The notes beneath the pieces are model-generated. The model saw only the letters and a program-made list of their open reading frames with translations, ran no database searches and had not been told where the DNA came from. Below are positions 42,338-52,175 of a stretch of 64,000 nt of DNA, one piece after another. Location: NCBI RefSeq assembly GCF_042663585.1, contig NZ_JBHTAN010000006.1, positions 1,488,001-1,552,000 on the forward strand, in the 5' to 3' direction. The stretch comes from Natranaeroarchaeum sp042663585. Lineage in GTDB: Archaea > Halobacteriota > Halobacteria > Halobacteriales > Natronoarchaeaceae. Every line of letters starts with the position of its first letter. Position 1 is the first letter of the stretch. A program made the position numbers and the translations under genes.

Positions 42338-43147
42338 CTATTCTCGTTGGTAGATCCGCATCCGCCCATCGAGAATCGTGAAATCGGACTTCAGGTTCGG
42401 TGGGATCGTTTCCGCTTTGCCGATGACCAGGTAGCCGCCCGGCCGGAGCGACTCGGAAATCGTCTCCAGCATTTCTTCCTTGTAGCCGTTGTCGATGTAG
42501 ATGAAGAGGTTCCGGCAGACAACCAGATCGAACCCGGATTTCGCGCCATCGTTGATAAGGTCGTGATTCTCGAAGGAGACCATCTCTCTGACTGGATCAC
42601 GTACCGTGAACTGGTCGCCAGACTGGTCGATGTAGCGGTGGTAGTTCGAGAGGAACGTGAGTTGGTCGCCGATATCGATCGTTCGGGTGCTCTCGTAGAG
42701 GCCTTCGCGGGCCGTTTCGAGCGCCGGATCGCTGATGTCGGTCGCGAGAACCGAGAGTTTGTCACCGGCCGTCCGCGGGTCGTCGAGCGCGAGCATCGCC
42801 AGCGAGTACGGCTCTCGGCCGTCGGCACAGGCCGCGCTCCAGACATGGATCCGTTCCTGTTCGTCGCTGAGTGTCCGCAGCACCGATCGGATCCCCTCCC
42901 AGACGTCCGGGTTGCGGAAGAAGCCGGTGACGTTGATCGATAGGGCGTCGAGTAACGCCTCCTGCTCGTCCGAGTCCTCGCGGACCAGGTCCAGATACTC
43001 CTCGTAGTCGTCCGAACGGGTACGTCGAAGCCGAGAAGAAAAGCGCCGGTCGAGGTAGCTATCGTTGTAGTGGCTCGTCGCAAAGTCGAGATGCGCCTCG
43101 ACGAACGTCGTTAGCGCCTCGAAACCGGTCGTTTCGTCACGACTCAC
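42338..43147 (-). CDS. cheR: Chemotaxis protein methyltransferase CheR (GTG start)
   Basis: A 269-residue SAM-dependent methyltransferase for transducer glutamates. It has 'NVTGFFRNPDVWE', 'VWSAACADGREPYSLAML' (SAM loop) and 'FDLVVCRNLFIYID'. The GTG at 43147 overlaps the cheD stop (GTGA). The longer open frame upstream is only a shadow inside cheD. Last gene of the che operon. Confidence 0.94.
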   Translation of the reverse strand: MSRDETTGFEALTTFVEAHLDFATSHYNDSYLDRRFSSRLRRTRSDDYEEYLDLVREDSDEQEALLDALSINVTGFFRNPDVWEGIRSVLRTLSDEQERIHVWSAACADGREPYSLAMLALDDPRTAGDKLSVLATDISDPALETAREGLYESTRTIDIGDQLTFLSNYHRYIDQSGDQFTVRDPVREMVSFENHDLINDGAKSGFDLVVCRNLFIYIDNGYKEEMLETISESLRPGGYLVIGKAETIPPNLKSDFTILDGRMRIYQRE

Positions 43148-43668
43148 AGTTCCTCGATCGTTCCTTCGCCGTCCGCCGTCCGGATCGAGAGCACGCCCGT
43201 TCCGGTATCGAACTCGACAGTCCTCCCCTCCTGTCCACCGACCTCTTCGGCGACGACTGGGACCCCGAGTTTGTCGAGTTCTTCCTGTGCCGCGACGACG
43301 TTTCGCTGCCCGACGCCGTCGCCGAAGCTCTCGAACTCGAACATGTCGCCGCCGCCCGCGAGTTTCGCCTCGACGTCGGTGTAGCTCGCGCCGGTCTCGA
43401 CCATCTGTCGGAGCATCGCCCGGATCGCCGTATCGGCGAACTTGCCGGGCTTTCGCTCGCTCATGTCGTCGTTCTCGTCGCCGTCCGGCAACATGACGTG
43501 GGCAAGCCCGCCGACTGCGGACTGGTCGTCGTACAGCGCGACCGCAACACACGAGCCCAGGCCGTAGGACTTGAGCCGCTGGCCGCTGTCGCTGATCTCG
43601 AACTCGGAGATGCCGACCCGGACGGGATCCGGTTCGGGCGCACCAGGTTCGCTTCCATACGTCTTCAT
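43144..43668 (-). CDS. cheD: Chemoreceptor glutamine deamidase CheD
   Basis: A 174-residue deamidase with the catalytic Cys in 'YGLGSCVAVALYD', His in 'GGLAHVMLP' and the 'LAGGGDMF' loop. It modifies transducer Gln residues and usually pairs with CheC. It overlaps the tandem cheC gene upstream by 4 nt. Confidence 0.94.
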   Translation of the reverse strand: MKTYGSEPGAPEPDPVRVGISEFEISDSGQRLKSYGLGSCVAVALYDDQSAVGGLAHVMLPDGDENDDMSERKPGKFADTAIRAMLRQMVETGASYTDVEAKLAGGGDMFEFESFGDGVGQRNVVAAQEELDKLGVPVVAEEVGGQEGRTVEFDTGTGVLSIRTADGEGTIEEL

Positions 43669-44930
43669 GAGTCCGTCTCTACCTCTTCGATCTCTGCTTT
43701 CGTCGGCACTTCCTCGATCCGATCCATCGGCAGGTCGTTGATCGCCCGTTCGAGGTCGGATTCGTTCGGGATCGCATAGATGTTACAGTCGAACTCTCGG
43801 TCGGCAGCCTGGACCGAGGTGTCGAAGACGAACGCGTACTCCTGTTCCTCGCCCAGTTGGATTACGACGGGATCGATGACGGCCGCACCCATATCGTGGT
43901 TGTACTCCGGCGGCGAGTGATCTATCGTCGTGTCGAGGACGTTCGCCCAGCCGTCGAGGAAGCCACTGGCCATGATGTTGCCAAGTTCCTTGATGGCGCT
44001 CTGGCCCATGGCGTCGAACTCGTCGTCCGGAGCCGTCGGTAGCATCGCAGTAACTACCTCGCGGGCCGACGCCTCGTCGAACAGGAACAGGAGATAGCCG
44101 CTCGGCACGCCATCGAACTCGAAGGCGACGCCGACCAGCATCTCGTCGTCGATCTCCTCGGGCAGTACCTCCAGCGGGACGAAGTTGAGCCGTCGGATCT
44201 CGACGTCGGTATCGATCCCGGTCATCGTCGAGACGTTCGAGGCGACCTCGTCCGCGCCGCGCTGTGCGAGTCGGTCGAAGCCGGCCAGTTTGTCGTACTC
44301 GATACCGTCGTCGCTCGATACACCCTGCTGGTCGAGAACGTCTTCCATCGAGTCGTGACCGGGGAACAGGTAGTACCTGAACTCGATCTCGGTATCGATC
44401 GCTTCGATCTGGCTCTGAAAGAGCAGTGCCAGATCGTCCGTCCCCGGCGCCGTGTCGACGCCGTCGAGAAACGGTTCGGCCGAATTGCCGTCCACGTACT
44501 CCGGCGTCGAGACGTCGATTGCGCTGCCGAGCACGTCGGCCCAGCCGTCGATGAAGCCGCTGTGCATGATCTGGCCGACTTCCGTAATCGCGCTTCGGTT
44601 CATCTCGTCGAACTCCGCGTCCGGATCCCCAGGTGGCGATCCGTCGCCGGCGGAGGGCTGTAGCGTCTGGACGAGATGTGCCGCACTCTCGCGGTCGAAG
44701 GCGATGACGGCGTGCCCTTTGAGAGCGCCCGTTAGTTCGACGCGAACGCCGACTTTTCGGACGCCATCGCCGAGTTCCGAGCGAATATCGGAGCCTCGCA
44801 TGAAGTTGAGTTTCGTCACTCCCACGCGGGTATCTACGTCAGTCATACGGGTCAGACGCCCCGCCGCGAGTCCGGCACCCTCCTGAGCCATCTGATAGAA
44901 CGTTCCAAGTGCTGTTACGTCGAGTTTCAT
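43665..44930 (-). CDS. cheC2: Tandem double-CheC protein
   Basis: A 421-residue protein made of two CheC-like halves (about 1-200 and 220-410). The second half keeps the CheC active-site pattern S-x3-E-x2-N-x22-P ('SAIKELGNIM...'). The first half has the same motif with Asn replaced by Gln ('SAITEVGQIM...'), so it may be inactive as a phosphatase. CheC dephosphorylates CheY-P and binds CheD, encoded next. Confidence 0.9.
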   Translation of the reverse strand: MKLDVTALGTFYQMAQEGAGLAAGRLTRMTDVDTRVGVTKLNFMRGSDIRSELGDGVRKVGVRVELTGALKGHAVIAFDRESAAHLVQTLQPSAGDGSPPGDPDAEFDEMNRSAITEVGQIMHSGFIDGWADVLGSAIDVSTPEYVDGNSAEPFLDGVDTAPGTDDLALLFQSQIEAIDTEIEFRYYLFPGHDSMEDVLDQQGVSSDDGIEYDKLAGFDRLAQRGADEVASNVSTMTGIDTDVEIRRLNFVPLEVLPEEIDDEMLVGVAFEFDGVPSGYLLFLFDEASAREVVTAMLPTAPDDEFDAMGQSAIKELGNIMASGFLDGWANVLDTTIDHSPPEYNHDMGAAVIDPVVIQLGEEQEYAFVFDTSVQAADREFDCNIYAIPNESDLERAINDLPMDRIEEVPTKAEIEEVETDS

Positions 44931-44935
44931 AGGGA

Positions 44936-45541
44936 TTACGAGTAAGACGTTTCGATGCTGTTGACCATCTCGACGAACTCCTGGAGATCGGGGAAGGCGT
45001 AGATCTCGGCTTCGATCTCGTAACTCGGTACATTGAGACTGGAGTCGAAGAAAAGCGCCAGATCCTCCTCGCCGAGACTCGCCGTCCGTCCGACGATCTC
45101 CGCGGCCGGTGCGTACACCAGTTGTGGAGTGGCGATGTCGATAGTGGTGCCCAGTACGTCGGCCCAGCCGTCGATGAAGCCGCTGGCCATCATGTTACCT
45201 AGCTCTTCGACGGCGCTTCGAGCCATCTCGCCCGAGACCGACGACATGTCGTCGACCATGTCGTTCAGCATGAGCGCCGTGATCTTCTTTGCGCTTTGCT
45301 CGGGGAACAGGATAAGGATGTGACCGTGTGGCGGCTCCATGAGCCGGACTCGGACGCCGACCCGCTTGTCCTCGTCGAGCTGTGAGGTGAGGTCATCCAC
45401 GTCGATGAAGTTCGTCTTCGTGACCTCCATCTTCGCGTCCTCACCGGTCAGCTTGCCCATGTTGTCGGCCACGCCGTTGGTCCCGACCTTGGCCATCTCG
45501 TTAATGAAGCTCAACTTCCGAATGTCGACCATTAAAGTCAT
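44936..45541 (-). CDS. cheC1: CheY-P phosphatase CheC
   Basis: A 201-residue single-domain CheC with an intact S-x3-E-x2-N motif ('SAVEELGNMMASGF'). It lies between cheA and the double-CheC gene, 5 nt from the latter. Confidence 0.92.
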   Translation of the reverse strand: MTLMVDIRKLSFINEMAKVGTNGVADNMGKLTGEDAKMEVTKTNFIDVDDLTSQLDEDKRVGVRVRLMEPPHGHILILFPEQSAKKITALMLNDMVDDMSSVSGEMARSAVEELGNMMASGFIDGWADVLGTTIDIATPQLVYAPAAEIVGRTASLGEEDLALFFDSSLNVPSYEIEAEIYAFPDLQEFVEMVNSIETSYS

Positions 45542-45556
45542 AATGTCACCTGTATC

Positions 45557-48500
45557 TCATAGTGTTTCGACGTCGAGAATGTTCACCACGTCGCCCTCCC
45601 CGAGCACGGTCGCGCCACTGAGGCCGGGAATGTTTCCGATGAACCCCTCGAACGGTTTGACAACGACTTCTTGCTGTCCGCGGACGCGATCACAGTGGAC
45701 CGCTACCGGCCGGACATCGTCGCGTACCTGTACAAGCATCCCGTCCCCGTTCTGCCCGCGCTCGGGCGTGTCCAGGGCTTCGTCCAGCCGGATCAGCGGA
45801 TAGGCCGTCTCGCCGCGTGTGACGACCTCGCGGCCGTCTTCGACCGACACCGATCCCGACGGACCGATCTCGCTGACGACCCGCGTCGGGATGCCGTACT
45901 CCTCGCCACCGGATTCGACGAACAGCACGTCGGCGATAGCGAGCGAGATCGGCACCTCGATCCGGACTGTCGTACCCTCGCCGGGGTCGCTCTCGATACC
46001 GACGTCGCCGTCGAGGCTCTCGATGGTGCTGGCGACGACATCCATCCCGACGCCGCGGCCGCTGACGTCGGTTACCTCCTCGCTCGTCGAGAAGCCGGGA
46101 TGGAAGACGAGTTCGTAGATATCCGACTCCTCCATCGCGAGCAGGTCGTCACGTCCGATGATTCCCTGCTCGACTGCCGAGTCACCCAGTTCGTCGGCAT
46201 CGATCCCGCGACCGTCGTCCTCGATTTCGATGACGACTTGATCGCGTTCGCGCCAGGCGCTGAGTTCGATCGTGCCGCTCGGCTCTTTGCCTGCGTCTTC
46301 CCGTTCCTCGGGCGGTTCGATACCGTGGTCGATAGCGTTGCGGACGATATGCATCAGCGGATCGCCGATCTCGTCGAGGATCGACCGGTCGACTTCCACG
46401 TCTTCGCCCTCCATATCGAGCGTGACGCGCTTGTCCTGATCGCGGGAGATGTCCCGGACGAGGCGTGGGAGTTTGTTGACGACCTTCTGCAGCGGAACGA
46501 GTCGGACGTCCATCACCGTATCCTGTAGCTCGGAGGTGAGTGCGTCTAGTTCGTCCACTTCGCTGTCGATGACCCGGCGGGATTCCTCGGCGTCGACCGC
46601 GCGTCGCAGTCGCGCCCGCGTCGAGACGAGGCCCTCGACGAGGTTCATTAGCTGATCGACCTGATCCACGTCGACTCGCACTGACTGGACCGTTTCGGTA
46701 TCGACGGCCGTGCCTGCGGCGGCCGACGGCTGTGAGTAGTCGGCCGTCGCGTCGTCGGCCTTGACCGCCTCCGTGATCTCGGTCGGCGGGCCCTCTTCCG
46801 CGTCGGCATCCGAATCCAGATCGACGGACTCGACCGACGCTTCGACGGCTTCGTCCGACGGCTCCGTACTGACTGATGCCTCGGCGGTCGCCGATCCGTC
46901 CGCATCAGCAGCCGTCTCGGACGACTGTTCGGGTTCGGCCGTCGTCTCCGGTACGGTGGCGGACGCGTCTGCCGAGTCGGCTTCGGCGTCCCCTGGCTCG
47001 TCTTCGGCGTCTGCCGGTTCGTCCTCGGCTTCTTCGAGATCCATCGACAGATCGAGTTCGTCGGCGGAGCCGAAGCCGCCATCGTCTAGCTCTTCCGGTT
47101 CCGCTTCGGGATCGGCCGGATCGCCGAAGTCGAGATCGCCGAACGATCCTGCCTCGCTGACTTCCGTATCGTCAGTTCCGGCATCTACAGCGGACTCAGC
47201 ATCGTCTTCGGCGTCCAGCGGAGCCGCTGGCTCCGACTCGGTATCCGCAGACGGTGCCGCAAACGGATCTTCGAGATCGAGGTCGGGGCTCTCCCCGGTG
47301 TCGTCCACGTCTCTGACTTCGACGTCGTCGAGACCGGCTTCTTCGGCGACCGGCTCGTCCGCCTCGCCCTCCGCGAACAGTTCCTCGTCGTCGAGAGAGC
47401 CCATGTCGTCGGGTGATACTTTGCTAGTCTCGTCGTCAGCATCGACTTCCGCTTCGGCGGTCTCCGCTTCTGGTTCGCTACTCTCCGCTTCCACATCACC
47501 GGTTTCCACTTCTGCGTCACCCGCTTCCACATCGCCTGCCTCCACTTCTCCATCGCCCGCTTCCGCTTCCACATCGCCTGCTTCCGGTTCCGAGACCGCA
47601 TCGACGATGTCGCTGTCTGCATCGTCGAGCCCCGCAGGCGCCGACTCTTCCTCACCCGCAGGCGCTTCGGCCTCTACTGCTGGCTCGTCGACATCAGCCG
47701 TGGGTTCGTCGTTCTCTCCTGCGGGCTGGTCTTCGACCTCGTCAAGCAGTTCGTCGACGCCCGGTTCGTCGCTCTCGTCGCCAGCGCCGAACGGATCGTC
47801 GTCCTCGAACTCGCCTGCAGCGAACGGATCGTCGCCGCCGAGGTCCTCCTCGTCGAGGAGTTCGTCAAAACTGACCTCGTCGTCGTCTAGCTCCTCGAAC
47901 TCCAGTTCGTCGAGTTCGGCCTGCAGTTCGTCGAAGCCGACAGGATCGACCTCCGCTTTCAGCTCTTTGAAGGTGTCCGAGGCGTCCTCGACTTCGTCTG
48001 CGGGCTCGGATGCGTCCGCTTCGGCCTCCTCGTCCGCTACGTCCGACGTATCGGGCTCTTCCGGATCGTCGATGGCCTCGATTTCGCCGACCTCGATGTC
48101 GTCGAACGAGCCGGCATCGCCGAGGTCGTCGAAGCCTTCGACGTCTTCGATCTCTTCGACCATCCCGTCCAGGTCGTCGTACTCGCTGAACTCGTCGAGG
48201 AGATCGTCAACCTCCATATCGTCGGGATCGGCCTCCTCCTCGATCGGGCTTCCGCTCGTCGAATCAGCGTTATCGGCCGGTTCCGCGACGGTTCGGCCGG
48301 TCACGTCCTCGATGATCACGTCTTCGACCGCGTCGACGGGATCGAGTGCGGCCGCGATCGACTCCTCGCCGACCGCGCTGGCGAAGACGGCATCGAAGCT
48401 ACCGCCGTACTCGCCGTCGCTGATCTCGTCTTCGGGCGGTGCCGTACCGAGGAGGTCGAAGGCGTCCTCCAGCGCTTCGACGACCAGCATGCCGTGTTGC

Positions 48501-48994
48501 TCGCGTTCCTCGGCGACGTCGAGTCGCACGTGGAACTGGTTGTGCTGGGCGTCAGCGGGCGACGCCGATTCTCCGAGGAGTCGATCGATCTCGCCGTCGG
48601 TCGGCGTCGACAGCGTGTCGGCGGCTTCGAGTTGCTCCCGAAGCATCGCTATCGTCTCGACGGGATCGGTCTGCGGCGATCCGTGTTCGGGTACCTCATC
48701 GATCATCTCGCCGAGCCGATCGACGGCATCGAAGATCCGATCCATCAGCTCCGCGGAGACATCGATATCGCCCCGCCGCACTGCATCGAGAAGGTCCTCA
48801 AGGACGTGAGCGAGCGCTTCCGCACGGTCGAACCCCATCGCTCCGGCGTTGCCCTTGAGGGTGTGGGCCGTACGGAAGATCAGATCCATCGCCTCGCCAT
48901 CGTCCGGGTTCTGCTCTAGCGTGAGCAGGGCGTTGTTCAACTCCGTGATCTCTTCTTCGCTCTCCTGAACGAACTCCCGTACGTACTCATCCAT
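45557..48994 (-). CDS. cheA: Chemotaxis histidine kinase CheA with very long acidic linker
   Basis: A 1145-residue kinase. It has P1 Hpt with the phospho-His at 44 (AHTLKGNAG) and a P2-like CheY-binding domain at about 150-235. An acidic Asp/Glu/Ala/Ser linker of about 500 residues (roughly 240-765) follows, then the P3 dimer helix, a P4 ATPase with 'HIVRNAIDHGI', 'DDGRGID' and 'GRGVGMDVV', and a P5 CheW-like domain. Sub-repeats such as VEAGDVEAGD near 500 suggest internal expansion. The ATG overlaps cheB by 8 nt. Confidence 0.96.
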   Translation of the reverse strand: MDEYVREFVQESEEEITELNNALLTLEQNPDDGEAMDLIFRTAHTLKGNAGAMGFDRAEALAHVLEDLLDAVRRGDIDVSAELMDRIFDAVDRLGEMIDEVPEHGSPQTDPVETIAMLREQLEAADTLSTPTDGEIDRLLGESASPADAQHNQFHVRLDVAEEREQHGMLVVEALEDAFDLLGTAPPEDEISDGEYGGSFDAVFASAVGEESIAAALDPVDAVEDVIIEDVTGRTVAEPADNADSTSGSPIEEEADPDDMEVDDLLDEFSEYDDLDGMVEEIEDVEGFDDLGDAGSFDDIEVGEIEAIDDPEEPDTSDVADEEAEADASEPADEVEDASDTFKELKAEVDPVGFDELQAELDELEFEELDDDEVSFDELLDEEDLGGDDPFAAGEFEDDDPFGAGDESDEPGVDELLDEVEDQPAGENDEPTADVDEPAVEAEAPAGEEESAPAGLDDADSDIVDAVSEPEAGDVEAEAGDGEVEAGDVEAGDAEVETGDVEAESSEPEAETAEAEVDADDETSKVSPDDMGSLDDEELFAEGEADEPVAEEAGLDDVEVRDVDDTGESPDLDLEDPFAAPSADTESEPAAPLDAEDDAESAVDAGTDDTEVSEAGSFGDLDFGDPADPEAEPEELDDGGFGSADELDLSMDLEEAEDEPADAEDEPGDAEADSADASATVPETTAEPEQSSETAADADGSATAEASVSTEPSDEAVEASVESVDLDSDADAEEGPPTEITEAVKADDATADYSQPSAAAGTAVDTETVQSVRVDVDQVDQLMNLVEGLVSTRARLRRAVDAEESRRVIDSEVDELDALTSELQDTVMDVRLVPLQKVVNKLPRLVRDISRDQDKRVTLDMEGEDVEVDRSILDEIGDPLMHIVRNAIDHGIEPPEEREDAGKEPSGTIELSAWRERDQVVIEIEDDGRGIDADELGDSAVEQGIIGRDDLLAMEESDIYELVFHPGFSTSEEVTDVSGRGVGMDVVASTIESLDGDVGIESDPGEGTTVRIEVPISLAIADVLFVESGGEEYGIPTRVVSEIGPSGSVSVEDGREVVTRGETAYPLIRLDEALDTPERGQNGDGMLVQVRDDVRPVAVHCDRVRGQQEVVVKPFEGFIGNIPGLSGATVLGEGDVVNILDVETL
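47464..47600 (-). repeat. Internal coding repeat in the cheA linker
   Basis: Imperfect in-frame copies encode EAGD, EVEAGD and VETGD units; on the plus strand these read GCTTCCACATCGCCTGC-like blocks every 15-33 bp. This looks like slippage expansion inside the acidic linker. Confidence 0.7.
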
Positions 48995-50162
48995 GTGTTG
49001 TCACCTCCGTCGAAAGGCTGTCGACCACCTGGTCGGTGATTCCCTCGGCGGGAGCCACGTGATCGACTGCCCCAGTCGCTATCGCCTGTCTCGGGATGCC
49101 GAACACAGGGCTCGTCTCCTCGTCCTGTGCTATCGTCGTCCCGCCTGCCTCGTGAATGGCGCTGATCCCTGTAGCGCCGTCCTTTCCCATCCCCGTGAGC
49201 GCGATACCGACGACCGGTTGCGCAACGGTCTCGGCGACCGACTGCATCGTCACGTCGATAGACGGCCTGACGCCGTGAACGGGGTCCTCGTCAGTGAGTC
49301 GAATCTTCAAGCGGCCCGCAACCGAGTTCGCGACCCGCATGTGTCGGTCGCCGTGTGCGACCAGCACCTCGCCGCCGGAGATCCTGTCGCCGTCCTCGGC
49401 CTCTTTGACGCGGTACGGACAGAGGTCGTCGAGCCGTTTGGCGAGTCGCCCCGTGAACTCCGGGGGCATATGCTGGACGACCAACACGCGGGCGTCGAGT
49501 TCGATTGGCAGCGAGCACAGCAACTGCTCGATGATTTTCGGCCCGCCAGTCGAAGCCCCGACGACGATCGTGGGGTGCTCCTGATACGTTCTGTCCTCGT
49601 CGGGAACTGCTTCGTCGTCCCGTCCGACCGCTCGATCGCTCTTGGGATCGGTAGGGCGGGGACTTGCGGACTGTTGGGCGTTCGCCGTGCCGGTGGCTCC
49701 GGTCGTCGCCTCGCCCGCACCGCCGACTCTCTGTGCCGAGGCGGCCGTCCGTGAGCGAGCTATCGCGGAGATGTCAGCGGTTTCGACCCCATCGATCGCT
49801 TCGATGAGTCGATCCTCCAGCCCCGCGATATCGGTCGATACTTCACCGCTTGGCTTTTCGAGGAAGTCGATTGCGCCCGACGATAACGCCTGTAGCGTCG
49901 CGTCTGCACCGTCGGCCGTGTGGGCGCTCAGCATCAGTATTCGGGTCGGATGCTCCGCCATGATCCGTTCGACTGCCTCGATGCCATCCATCTGCGGCAT
50001 CTGTACGTCCATCGTCACGATGTCCGGTTCGTACTCTCGGACGGCGTCGACCGCCCGCTCGCCGTTGCTCGCACGGCTAACGTCGTAGCCGTGATTGGCG
50101 AGGATGCTGCCGATGACTGTCCGCATGAACTGCGAGTCATCGACAACGAGCACGCTTGTCAT
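48987..50162 (-). CDS. cheB: Chemotaxis methylesterase CheB
   Basis: A 391-residue enzyme. An N-terminal receiver (phospho-Asp in 'TMDVQMP') and a Gln/Thr-rich linker precede a C-terminal methylesterase with Ser in 'GASTGGP', His in 'VVQHMPPEF' and Asp in 'TGMGKDGATG'. It removes methyl groups from transducer glutamates. It overlaps cheY by 4 nt and cheA by 8 nt. Confidence 0.96.
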   Translation of the reverse strand: MTSVLVVDDSQFMRTVIGSILANHGYDVSRASNGERAVDAVREYEPDIVTMDVQMPQMDGIEAVERIMAEHPTRILMLSAHTADGADATLQALSSGAIDFLEKPSGEVSTDIAGLEDRLIEAIDGVETADISAIARSRTAASAQRVGGAGEATTGATGTANAQQSASPRPTDPKSDRAVGRDDEAVPDEDRTYQEHPTIVVGASTGGPKIIEQLLCSLPIELDARVLVVQHMPPEFTGRLAKRLDDLCPYRVKEAEDGDRISGGEVLVAHGDRHMRVANSVAGRLKIRLTDEDPVHGVRPSIDVTMQSVAETVAQPVVGIALTGMGKDGATGISAIHEAGGTTIAQDEETSPVFGIPRQAIATGAVDHVAPAEGITDQVVDSLSTEVTTHG

Positions 50163-50521
50163 GCCGGAACGACGTCTCTAAGCGCCTTTTTGACGCTTGG
50201 TTCCTCGAACGGTTTCGTCACGTAGCCGTCGGCGCCGGCTTTGACGGCCAGTTTCATTTTCTCACGCTGTCCCACGCTCGTACACATGATCACGCGCGAG
50301 TCGGGATCGAGCTTCTTGATCGCGGCCGTCGCCTTGATCCCGTTACATTTCGGCATCACGATGTCCATCATCACGATGTCCGGTTCCTGCTCTTTGTACA
50401 ACTTGACCGCCTCAGCACCGTTGGACGCCTCTCCCACGATGTCGTAGTCTTCTTCCAGAATCTGTCTGAGTAGATTCCGCATAAAATGAGAGTCGTCCAC
50501 GATGAGCACCCCTGTCGACAT
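50159..50521 (-). CDS. cheY: Chemotaxis response regulator CheY
   Basis: A 120-residue single receiver with the acidic pair 'VDDS', phospho-Asp in 'MMDIVMP', the switch Thr in 'CTSVG' and Lys in 'VTKPF'. It carries the signal from CheA to the archaellum through archaeal adaptors that are not in this window. First gene of cheY-B-A-C1-C2-D-R. Confidence 0.96.
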   Translation of the reverse strand: MSTGVLIVDDSHFMRNLLRQILEEDYDIVGEASNGAEAVKLYKEQEPDIVMMDIVMPKCNGIKATAAIKKLDPDSRVIMCTSVGQREKMKLAVKAGADGYVTKPFEEPSVKKALRDVVPA

Positions 50522-50689
50522 TCAGTTGATACACCACGCACGGCTTGGCGAAGTACCAACATAAATGCTGTTCTTATATTATCAGATTTGATAACGGACT
50601 ATTCCGAACGCTAATGCTCGCAAACGCCGAAAATCAGGTAGATACCGGAAAATAGTGCGATTCACCAGTACCGGGTTCCACGGCCGTTG

Positions 50690-51250
50690 TCAACTACTGC
50701 TTGCCGTCTGGATCACCCCTTCGAGGTCGATCAGGGACACCTGCTCGTCTCGGTTGCTTTCGGCGGGCGCGATCACCGCTTTCACCAGCGCGTGCGACAA
50801 TGCGGTCGCGTCGACGTCCGCATCCGGCGACGGTTTCTGGAAGATACTGCTCACTGGAATGGATTCCACACCCAGCACCTCGTCGACTCTGAGACCGGCC
50901 CCCTGCTGATCGCCAGGACGGTCCAGCACGATGACCCGGCTATCCCGGTCTTCTGTCTCCCGGTTATGAGTATCAAGATAGATACGCAGGTCGATTACTG
51001 CCGTGATCGATCCCCGGAGGTCGATCAGCCCATCGATAGCCTCGGAAGAGCGCGGCAGTCGAGTGTATTCGTCGCTCTCGACCACACTCAGCACCTGCTC
51101 GACCTCGAGACCGTACTCCGTCCCACCGATGCGGAACACGACGAAGCGTGCTTCCTCTTCGTCCTCACCCTCGTCGTCGGGTTCGGGATCCCGGTCGTCG
51201 GTACCCTTCCCATCGATATTTAATAGCTTGTCGGGTAGTTCCGTCGACAT
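50690..51250 (-). CDS. cheW: Chemotaxis coupling protein CheW
   Basis: A 186-residue adaptor. A disordered acidic N-terminus of about 35 residues precedes the CheW fold ('FVVFRIGGTEYGLEVEQVLSVVE', 'GLIDLRGSITAVIDLR'). It couples CheA to transducers. Start 51250 was chosen over 51268. A gap of 168 nt separates it from cheY, so it may have its own promoter. Confidence 0.93.
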   Translation of the reverse strand: MSTELPDKLLNIDGKGTDDRDPEPDDEGEDEEEARFVVFRIGGTEYGLEVEQVLSVVESDEYTRLPRSSEAIDGLIDLRGSITAVIDLRIYLDTHNRETEDRDSRVIVLDRPGDQQGAGLRVDEVLGVESIPVSSIFQKPSPDADVDATALSHALVKAVIAPAESNRDEQVSLIDLEGVIQTASSS

Positions 51251-51360
51251 TCTTTCGAGAGTATCCACACCGGAGCGTTAAAAACGTTGACCACCGGCTT
51301 CGTTTAGACACTCTTGTTTGCCACAAGCTTCAAATCTGATAACGCGATAGTTAGGTTAGC

Positions 51361-51720
51361 ATGCTGTCTATCGACACCGCGGACGGCGAAATGATCCCGC
51401 CGGACGTTCTCCTCTCGGCACTCGGCGGAAAGTACAGTGTAGAGATCCTGAATGCCACGCGAACCCCGACCTCCGCCCAGGAGTTAGGCGAGGCAATCGA
51501 CGTTCCGATCGCCACTTGCTACCGCCGGATCGAGGACCTCGAAGATGCTGGACTCCTGCGGTGTGAAGGGAGACAGTTGTCCGAGGAAGGTCGACGGACT
51601 AACGTCTACCGACGAACAGTCGACACCATGACGTTCGATTTCACCGATCAAACGCCGACGGTAGAGTACAAGAAGCGCTCGGAGGCGAAAAACAAACTAC
51701 AGGACCAACTCGACGAGTAA
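51361..51720 (+). CDS. ArsR-like winged-helix regulator
   Basis: A 119-residue DNA-binding protein. It has the winged helix 'LLSALGGKYSVEILNATRTPTSAQELGEAIDVPIATCYRRIEDLEDAGLL' and a Lys/Gln-rich C-terminal helix. It is divergent from cheW with 110 nt between, so it could regulate chemotaxis genes, but only position supports that. AT-rich sequence precedes ATG 51361. Confidence 0.85.
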   Translation: MLSIDTADGEMIPPDVLLSALGGKYSVEILNATRTPTSAQELGEAIDVPIATCYRRIEDLEDAGLLRCEGRQLSEEGRRTNVYRRTVDTMTFDFTDQTPTVEYKKRSEAKNKLQDQLDE

Positions 51721-52175
51721 CAGGCGGGAGATCCAGAGCGAGCCAATAGGTTCGACTTTCAGAGATATAATACTCCAATATGCTCGAGATACGTCCGAGT
51801 GTATCCGATCGGCCGGGGACGTCGGTGAGTATGGTGACGGATTTTACCCGCGAATCCTATGTCGGATGTAACGGACCAGTGCGGCACATTACCGGGCAAT
51901 AGCTCCCCAATCACGACCAGAAATGTAGCCGTCTGCATGGGCACGACTACGAGGTCATGGCCAAGCTGTGCGGTGAGCGCTTCGACGAGAGATGGGTTAC
52001 AGACGATATAGATATTACCGAGGTATTATTGGCATGTGAGTATATGTTCTGCTCGAACGCCTCGACCGCGTCGACGCTACCGAGAGCGCCCGGAGACTGT
52101 CCCCAAACTGGCGAAGGTCAACGAAAGCCAGTGTCTGGGTCGCGCTCACGCCGACTGCGATACGCCCACTCAACC
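51721..52175. other. Gene-free gap, 455 nt
   Basis: No convincing gene, RNA or repeat. Short frames on both strands have no recognisable sequence. AT-rich patches at 51763-51783 and 52003-52045 could be promoters. Confidence 0.4.

Noticed and set aside
46761..48809. 682-codon plus-strand Ser-rich ORF opposite cheA
   Set aside because: Shadow of the acidic linker (Asp/Glu codons read in reverse give Ser); cheA is supported by its domains.
51957..52175. N-terminal extension of queC
   Set aside because: The extra 73 residues lack family similarity and coding character; the PP-loop start at 52176 fits QueC length.
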